This document shows positions 26,501 to 32,538 of a DNA stretch of 32,538 nt, one piece after another (the first letter of the stretch is position 1; each line of letters begins with the position of its first letter). Under the pieces are notes generated by a model. It saw only the letters and a program-made list of their open reading frames with translations. It had not been told where the DNA came from and searched no databases. The translations under genes were made by a program, and so were the position numbers. Source of the stretch: Lachnospiraceae bacterium (GTDB taxonomy: Bacteria; Bacillota; Clostridia; Lachnospirales; Lachnospiraceae); contig JAEELW010000040.1 of the NCBI GenBank assembly GCA_016282915.1, positions 1 through 32,538 of the forward strand, written 5' to 3'.

Positions 26501-28801
26501 CTATTTTACAAAGACTTTGGCCGGGCGGATACGGAATCTGTAAGTCATCAGGCCGGTATAATCCCCCCGTCCCGCGATCATGATCAATGCCGTTCCGCTC
26601 TCCAGATTGTTGGCATAGGCAAGCACTTCATAGTCCGTGCCGGGGATCAGCTGTGCCCCGTTCTTTCCTCCGAGGACCAGCTTCACACCGGGGCATACCG
26701 CTTTCCCGCTGTATTCAAAATCCTTTTTCTCCATACCGTCGGCGCTCAGAAGCTTAACCTTGGCTTTTTTGATATCCTTCGTTTCCGGACGGAGCTTAAA
26801 GCCGGCCGAAACCGTTCCGCTGTAGTTGTTCCCCTTTGCCGTAAGCACGAGGGTGGCGCTCCCGTCGCCGTTGTCCGTAATGCTCTCCGTAAAGTCCGTA
26901 TTCTTCTTCAGCGCCTTACCGTTCCTGTCCGTGAGGGTATATTTCACCTTACCCGCGCCGCCCTTTGCATCCGCATCCCCGACGCAGAGGGTTAAATGTT
27001 CCAGCTGCCCGGGGGTGATGGCGAATTCTTCCGTGCGGGTACCGGTATAGGCACCTTTTCCGCTGACCTTTACGGTACCGGGTTTCGACGCATCTTTATT
27101 AGCTCCGTAAGACAGCTTGTAGTCTTCGCCTTCCTTAAGCACCACGCCGTTCAGTATAACGGTGACTTCCGGACGCACGCCGCCCTTTACATAGGTGGTA
27201 TCGCCGGTCCCGATCACCAGCACATCCTTCGGGTAATTCGCAAAATTTCCTTTGGTGATCTTGTATTTCACCACGGTGGAACCGTAGCACTTTCCGTTAC
27301 CGGGGATGGCCGTGATGATGCAGCTGACGGTCCCCACGCGGCCCAGGCCCACGTAGCGCAGCGTATAATCCACGCCCTCCTTCAGGTAATCCTCTCCCGG
27401 GAAGCTTACCGACACTTCTTTCGGATCATCCAGAATGTCCACCGGCATGCTGTTCACGCCGGCGACGCTTTCCGCCAGGTCTTTCATGCCTGTGGAGCCC
27501 GCGTCGATAAGGATCTCCTGTAGTTCATAACTGCCGGTATAATTTCCCGTTCCCACCGCACGGACCGTCCAGCTGCCCGGCTGCGCATAGGCTCCTTCCG
27601 CCGTATCCGGATACTCCAGCGTGTAATCCTTATTAAGCTTCAGCTCCTTATCCCCATGCCAGAGTACGGGCTTCAGCTCCTGCCGCTTCCCGTCCTTTAC
27701 AGTGCCGTAGACCGGCTCGGCGGAATACTTTCCCGCCGCTGCTGCCGCATCCGACATCTCCGCTTTTTTGATCTCGAAATACTCCTTCTCTTCCCCGCTG
27801 CGGTTTCCCTTAAACTTCACCGTGACCGTTGACAGTTTCGTTGTATAGGGCTTCAGGTTGTTGGAATATTTCAGGGTATAATCCACACCCTTTACAAGGC
27901 GTTTCCCGTTATCATAGACCTCGGGATCGGGCCGGATGGCGAAACCGGTATATTCATATTCTTTATTCACCCCGTCGATCTCAATGCCGGTGGCAGGCTC
28001 CTGCGCAGGCGGGAAATCCGCCTCGATCAGGATGCTGTACGCCGTACCCTCAACCAGCTTCGCGCTCATCCCGTTAATAAGGGCTGCCGGTTCGGCCTTT
28101 CCCTGTTCGTCCACCACAAAAGTATAGCCATCCTTTACGTTCAGGCGGATCTGTACACCGTAGATGCGCCCTGCCAGGAAATGATCATTACTGGCGTCCA
28201 GCCCCGTCTCCCTGTCGATCCATTTGATCCCGTCCTCTTCATATCTTCCGTTTGCTTCGGAATCCGTCAGGTAGTGACAGGCTCCCTCTCCCGCTACCGG
28301 GGCGGGAACGCAGACGGATACCTTCACGATCTCGTTTCCCGAAGGCGCCGCCGGGCAGATATAGTCCGCGTGGAAGTTCAGGTGCTCCTTGTTCCAGCCG
28401 TCGACCACAGCGCCGTCCCCGTTGACGGAAGCCACCGTTGTTTCCGTAAATACGGCCTCCGTCACATCGCTTATCTTCAGCCGGATATAGACGCGGTAAT
28501 ATGTTCCCGCTTCAAAGACATCCGTCTCTTTCATTTCCCTGTTTGCGTCCATATCCATCCAGGTGATGGCAGGCGCCGAATACTCCGAGCACAGGTAATA
28601 CAGCTCCGAGGCGGTCTCCGCTTCATAATCCGGCTTCTTTCCGTCCCTGGGTCTGTTCAGGTTCAGTACCGCTGCTGCCGTGATCTTCACGGGCTTCTCC
28701 GGTTCCGGCTCATCCGCCCTTGCAGGCAGGGCCGGTATCCCCGTAACCAGCAGTACCGCTGTCAATAACAATGCCCAAAACCTTACTCCGCTTTTTTTCA
28801 T
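26501..28801 (-). CDS. Secreted repeat-rich surface protein
   Basis: A 766-residue exported protein of unknown function. The N-terminus has a signal peptide ending near PARADEPE. After an N-terminal part with two related blocks (about residues 50-260), roughly six modules of 70-85 residues follow. Each has a pattern like GVDYTLKYSNN, then a beta-strand run and G-x-G-x-YTG (GTGNYTGSY, GKGAYTGTR, GRGDYTGLM). Such modules are common in large Clostridia surface proteins and are probably Ig-like. There is no LPXTG, membrane anchor or cell-wall-binding repeat at the C-terminus, which ends RIRPAKVFVK. The ribosome site is AAGGGAGAG. It is the last gene of a unit with the kinase gene 28 bases upstream, so the kinase may act in the same surface process. 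Confidence 0.8.
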   Translation of the reverse strand: MKKSGVRFWALLLTAVLLVTGIPALPARADEPEPEKPVKITAAAVLNLNRPRDGKKPDYEAETASELYYLCSEYSAPAITWMDMDANREMKETDVFEAGTYYRVYIRLKISDVTEAVFTETTVASVNGDGAVVDGWNKEHLNFHADYICPAAPSGNEIVKVSVCVPAPVAGEGACHYLTDSEANGRYEEDGIKWIDRETGLDASNDHFLAGRIYGVQIRLNVKDGYTFVVDEQGKAEPAALINGMSAKLVEGTAYSILIEADFPPAQEPATGIEIDGVNKEYEYTGFAIRPDPEVYDNGKRLVKGVDYTLKYSNNLKPYTTKLSTVTVKFKGNRSGEEKEYFEIKKAEMSDAAAAAGKYSAEPVYGTVKDGKRQELKPVLWHGDKELKLNKDYTLEYPDTAEGAYAQPGSWTVRAVGTGNYTGSYELQEILIDAGSTGMKDLAESVAGVNSMPVDILDDPKEVSVSFPGEDYLKEGVDYTLRYVGLGRVGTVSCIITAIPGNGKCYGSTVVKYKITKGNFANYPKDVLVIGTGDTTYVKGGVRPEVTVILNGVVLKEGEDYKLSYGANKDASKPGTVKVSGKGAYTGTRTEEFAITPGQLEHLTLCVGDADAKGGAGKVKYTLTDRNGKALKKNTDFTESITDNGDGSATLVLTAKGNNYSGTVSAGFKLRPETKDIKKAKVKLLSADGMEKKDFEYSGKAVCPGVKLVLGGKNGAQLIPGTDYEVLAYANNLESGTALIMIAGRGDYTGLMTYRFRIRPAKVFVK

Positions 28802-28829
28802 GCTCTTCTCTCCCTTCTGTTCTGCAGAG

Positions 28830-30494
28830 TTAATTATAGCTCACCCCGTTTGTGTCGACGATCCTTCCGTTTTCCAGCCGGAAAACGTTATTCTCCGACG
28901 AAATTCGGATCTCCTTCAGGCTGGCACAGTTTTCAAATGCATTTGCCCCGATATACTCCACGCCTGCCGGGATGTATATGCTTTCCAGATATACGCAGTT
29001 TTTGAATGCATTCGCCTCTATCGTCTTTAGACTGTCCGGCAGCACCAGCTCCGTAACATTACTGCCGATCCCGCTGATGGCTGTGATCTTCTTCCCGCCG
29101 ATCTCCTCCGGGAGCACCACTTCCGTTACCATATAGTCCGTTCCGCTGACCGTCAGTCCCTCTCCATTATCCGTCACGACGATCATATTGTCCAGGGTAT
29201 AAGCCAGACCATTTGCGGCAGCATAGGCCGCAGCCGTATCCGATGAATTTTTCTCCTGCTCTCCGCCTGCTTCTTCCGTATCCTCATCCCGGCTTACGGG
29301 CACTCCGGCATCCTGATCCGTGCCGGCTTTATCCGCCGTACCTGCTTCATCCTCCGTGCCGGCTTCCTCATCCACATCAACTTCTTCAGCATCCCGCCCG
29401 CTGTCGCTCACTTTATCCTCTCCGCTCTTTCCGGCCAGAACAGCAATGATCACTATGACAAGCACGGCGAGCACTCCGGCCGCAACCGCCACCCATAGCG
29501 CGAAAGGCGCTTTTTTCACCGGTACCTTGCGATCTTCATACAGGCAGGCATACAGCTCCTCCATATCCTGTATCCTCTCCTCCGCCCGGGCGCTCAGCCC
29601 CTTCCGCAAGGCCGCCTCCAGCTGTTTCGGGACGGTCGGATCGATATCCTGCAGAGGGGTGATCCTTTGTGAACCCGAATATAAGGACATGGCATCCGGC
29701 AGCACCCTGCCGCTGATCAGGCGGTACAGGGTCGCGCAGATCGCATACACATCCGTCCAGGGGCCCTGCCCGCCATGCGTCTGATACTGCTCCGGCGGGG
29801 CATAGCCGCGTTTTAAGGCCACGGTCAGGCTCTTTCCGTCATTTGCAAACTCCCTTGCCGCGCCAAAGTCGATCAGGGTGATCGAGCCGTCCTTTCTCAG
29901 CATGATATTATCCGGACTGATATCGCGATGGATGATGCCGTTTCTGTGAACCGTCGCCAGCGAGCGGATGACCGGCCGCATCAGCTCCAGGGCCTGCCTC
30001 CACCCGTTCTGCTTTCCCTGCTGAAACCACTCCTTCAGGGTAATGCCATCTATGTATTCCAGTACCAGATAGGCGGTATTATTTGCGTGAAAGAAGTCAT
30101 ATACTTTTACGATACCGGACAGTTCCTCCAGGGACGCAAGTCTCCTGGCCTCTTTTACATAATCCTCAAAACCCTTTTGGAATATATATTCTCTTTCTCC
30201 CTTAATGATCGAAATATCGTTTCCCGCCCCGCTCGTGGTATCTCTCGACGCGCACTGGACCGGGAAGTATTCCTTGATCGCCACCCTCATCTTCAGAATG
30301 AGATCCAGGCCGAGATAGGTGATGCCGAAGCCGCCTTCCCCCAGCACTTTGCCAATCATATATTTTCCGTTCAGCACGGTCATCGGCTGCAGCGCACGGT
30401 TGTTCATCTCGTACGCTTTCGGATCCGCCCCGCAATGCGGGCAGAACTTCACTCCGTCTTCGATCTCTTCCATGCAATTGATGCAGTAAGCCAT
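28830..30494 (-). CDS. Ser/Thr protein kinase with zinc ribbon, membrane segment and leucine-rich tail
   Basis: A 554-residue Hanks-type kinase. Cys4, Cys7, Cys18 and Cys21 form a zinc ribbon. The kinase domain (about 44-320) has GEGGFG at 52-57, catalytic Lys74 in VAIKE, HRD at 189-191, DFG at 209-211 and APPEQY at 232-237, so it should be active. One membrane segment (331-354) leads to an acidic linker with repeated EAGT/KAGT units, then an external BspA-like leucine-rich repeat: LVLPDSLKTIEANAFKNC and the next copy IYIPAGVEYIGANAFENC. The usual PASTA sensor is absent. ATG at 30494 follows AAGGAG. It lies 31 bases after the upstream membrane protein and 28 before the surface protein. The ligand and targets are unknown. 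Confidence 0.9.
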   Translation of the reverse strand: MAYCINCMEEIEDGVKFCPHCGADPKAYEMNNRALQPMTVLNGKYMIGKVLGEGGFGITYLGLDLILKMRVAIKEYFPVQCASRDTTSGAGNDISIIKGEREYIFQKGFEDYVKEARRLASLEELSGIVKVYDFFHANNTAYLVLEYIDGITLKEWFQQGKQNGWRQALELMRPVIRSLATVHRNGIIHRDISPDNIMLRKDGSITLIDFGAAREFANDGKSLTVALKRGYAPPEQYQTHGGQGPWTDVYAICATLYRLISGRVLPDAMSLYSGSQRITPLQDIDPTVPKQLEAALRKGLSARAEERIQDMEELYACLYEDRKVPVKKAPFALWVAVAAGVLAVLVIVIIAVLAGKSGEDKVSDSGRDAEEVDVDEEAGTEDEAGTADKAGTDQDAGVPVSRDEDTEEAGGEQEKNSSDTAAAYAAANGLAYTLDNMIVVTDNGEGLTVSGTDYMVTEVVLPEEIGGKKITAISGIGSNVTELVLPDSLKTIEANAFKNCVYLESIYIPAGVEYIGANAFENCASLKEIRISSENNVFRLENGRIVDTNGVSYN

Positions 30495-30525
30495 GCAGAT
30501 GCTCCTTAAATATTTGGGCTGTATT

Positions 30526-32538
30526 TTATTCTTCGTTATCCAGTACAGGGTAATAGGGTTTATGCGGGGTTAATCTGCAACTTCTGGTAACACCTCCCGG
30601 TTCACCCAGGTTAAAATCTTCATACTCCACTGTGTTTCCCTTCTTTTTCAGTATCAGATAAAATTCGTAATCCCAATCCTTATATGACAAGTGGCAATCG
30701 ATATTTACGTAAATATGATCATCGCTGCATAAGAGGATATTCGCCATGGAATAATCTTCTACGTCCTGAGAAGCTTTATTTACAGCCTCATCGATCAGCT
30801 CTTCCGACCCGCCAAGCAGTTTAAAACGCTCCATATCGATCTCGATGGAAGCGCATTCCACAAATTCCCCGTCAATATACCAGAAATTAAAATCTTCCCA
30901 TATAGCCGGATCCCCCCCATCCGTAACGGTACCCGTCACTCCGTCTTCTTTTATTGTCCAGTCTTCATTACCGGCTATCGGTATTGCATAAAGATTCCCG
31001 TTACGCAGTTCATATACTTCCTTAAAGGGCTCAAGGCAAAGTCTGGTCTTTCCGAAATCAGCCACTCTCAAGCCACTCCAGTATTCTAAATCTCCCAATA
31101 ACATAGTCACCAATCCTTTTTCATCACAATAACATACTTCCATGATCAGTGTACCAGGACCATGAACCGCGAAAGACTGATACCCCACTCTTTTATCATG
31201 TGCGTCAACAAACGCATATAACTCATGATAACCGTTACCATCAAAGTCATCATATAACCATTCTATTTTTTCACTCACATCATCCGGGTCATTGATCACG
31301 ATGTTTTCATTATCAAGAAAACCTGCATGTTCCATGACGAGCTGTTTCAGCTTTTCCTCACTGTCATCCCAGGCCCCGGCCGGATAACTATCCGGCATGA
31401 ATTCCGGGAAACGCTTACGAAACCTGTCCGAACAAGGTGGTAAGCTTTCTACCGTTCCCTCGTAGCGGATGCTGTGTCCGTCATAAGCAAGATCCAGAAA
31501 CTTTGAGCTATATTCTTCCGGCATTAAAAAAGTTTCATCGTCACTATACCCCATATTAAAACTGCTAAACCATCCGGCCCCGGCCTTCCAGGGATATAGA
31601 TCATCTTCTGCCCTTGTATAATCCGAATACTCCTTAAAACTGTGCACCTCCATATAGATATGCCCGTCCGGACTATAATAGCCCATAGTCGGTACCTGAT
31701 AGGGATGATCCTTCTCCCTGTCATGTATCTCCTTCATCCCCTCATCCAGTGCTTCTTTTCCGCCGCTCTTTTCACAGATCTCTTCCCGTGTAAGGATATT
31801 ATAGCCTATCCCCGCATATATGCCATCTGTATACTTTATCTCACAATGCCGTATCTCGCCATTTTCATATTCATTATACTTTTTTTTAAAAGTATCCCAG
31901 CTCCGATCCCTTTCATAAGAATATACTTTTCCGCCTTCGCATACAAGAACCGCATCTCCCGAATAGATCTCCGTAACTTTTCCGTCACGATAGCCGAAGC
32001 TGTGGGAATCCGTTGTTCCGTCGGCGGCAATACATCTGACATAGAAATGCTCCGCATCGGTAAAATACAGGATCGAAGTCTCCTGGATCTCCCCATGTAT
32101 ACGTTCATACCTTTTATCCTCATACATGCCCACAGTTCCATCTTCTTCCGCATACCAGAAACGGTATTCCTTTTCATCCTTCTTCGTCGGATGTTCAACA
32201 ACAGCAAAGAGTTCATCATAACCATCTCCGTCAAAATCATGATAAATGCTCTTTAGCGCTTCCGAGCCGCATTTGTCAACGATCATCGTATACAGCTCGT
32301 CTTCCGTATATATGTTCTTTCCCTGCCCGTCTTTTCCGTCCGCTTCCACCACCGTTTTCCCATCCTTTACGGAAGTCGTCTGATCATTCCCGCCGTTCCC
32401 TTTATCCTTGTTTCCGGATGCGAGCACAAACGCAAGAATTCCTCCGACCAGCAGCAGGAGGACCGCTGCTGCCGATATCGCGATCACCAGGCCCTTATTC
32501 TTTTTCGGCCCGCTTTGCAGTTCCTGCGCAAAATCCGA
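30526..32538 (-). CDS. Membrane-anchored surface protein, N-terminus cut by window edge
   Basis: At least 670 residues; the frame is open to the right edge. A GTG at 32487 could be read as a start, but it falls inside the hydrophobic segment (LVIAISAAAVLLLLVGGILAF) preceded by GPKKNKG, so the real start is probably outside the window. Related proteins often begin with a zinc ribbon; that is inference. Outside the membrane are a Gly/Asn/Lys linker and then two loops of the calcium-loop type, YHDFDGDGYDELFAVVE and DFDGNGYHELYAFVD, which may be FG-GAP or EF-hand-like. I do not recognise a catalytic domain. It is the first visible gene of the unit with the kinase and the secreted repeat protein. 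Confidence 0.78.
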   Translation of the reverse strand, partial: SDFAQELQSGPKKNKGLVIAISAAAVLLLLVGGILAFVLASGNKDKGNGGNDQTTSVKDGKTVVEADGKDGQGKNIYTEDELYTMIVDKCGSEALKSIYHDFDGDGYDELFAVVEHPTKKDEKEYRFWYAEEDGTVGMYEDKRYERIHGEIQETSILYFTDAEHFYVRCIAADGTTDSHSFGYRDGKVTEIYSGDAVLVCEGGKVYSYERDRSWDTFKKKYNEYENGEIRHCEIKYTDGIYAGIGYNILTREEICEKSGGKEALDEGMKEIHDREKDHPYQVPTMGYYSPDGHIYMEVHSFKEYSDYTRAEDDLYPWKAGAGWFSSFNMGYSDDETFLMPEEYSSKFLDLAYDGHSIRYEGTVESLPPCSDRFRKRFPEFMPDSYPAGAWDDSEEKLKQLVMEHAGFLDNENIVINDPDDVSEKIEWLYDDFDGNGYHELYAFVDAHDKRVGYQSFAVHGPGTLIMEVCYCDEKGLVTMLLGDLEYWSGLRVADFGKTRLCLEPFKEVYELRNGNLYAIPIAGNEDWTIKEDGVTGTVTDGGDPAIWEDFNFWYIDGEFVECASIEIDMERFKLLGGSEELIDEAVNKASQDVEDYSMANILLCSDDHIYVNIDCHLSYKDWDYEFYLILKKKGNTVEYEDFNLGEPGGVTRSCRLTPHKPYYPVLDNEE

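Noticed and set aside
26501-26600. Sortase anchor at the end of the repeat-rich surface protein
   Set aside because: The C-terminus ends in RIRPAKVFVK with no LPXTG, hydrophobic segment or positively charged tail.

Overview
The window looks like chromosome from an anaerobic, low- to mid-GC Gram-positive of the Clostridia, most like a Lachnospiraceae. The main reasons are a type III glutamine synthetase, an ammonium transporter fused to a PII domain, strong GGAGG ribosome-binding sites, an RND exporter with no partner adaptor gene, and a Ser/Thr kinase with a zinc ribbon and leucine-rich repeats. Every gene but one lies on the minus strand. No rRNA, tRNA, CRISPR array, phage or transposase gene was found.

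Positions 1-16589 form a glutamine-centred block. In transcription order it runs glnA (type III) - amt-PII - purF - gltB - gltD - pyrG - carA - carB, with carB cut by the left edge. Ammonium enters through Amt, GlnA fixes it into glutamine, and glutamate synthase recycles the glutamine to glutamate. PurF, CTP synthase and carbamoyl-phosphate synthetase spend glutamine amide nitrogen on purines, pyrimidines and arginine. The leaders of glnA, amt and gltB share a small RNA hairpin whose six-base loop is AAAGGC. The stems covary, and each hairpin is mutually exclusive with an intrinsic terminator. This fits target sites for an ANTAR-type antiterminator protein acting from elsewhere in the genome. 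The gltB leader appears to carry two such units in tandem.

Positions 16787-21199 encode a very large RND exporter with about 370 residues of coiled coil inserted in its first extracytoplasmic domain. Positions 21409-25469 hold trpG and trpE (a further glutamine-using enzyme), a lipoprotein gene and an SGNH hydrolase gene. The only plus-strand gene, an AEC-family transporter, follows at 25569-26498 and converges with the next unit with 2 bases between stop codons.

Positions 26501-32538 are a three-gene cell-surface unit: a membrane-anchored protein cut by the right edge, a Ser/Thr kinase with an external leucine-rich-repeat tail, and a secreted protein of about six repeated beta-rich modules. 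No stretch over 300 bases lacks a gene. The longest gaps are the leaders of gltB (243), the RND gene (209), glnA (197), amt (158) and carA (147).
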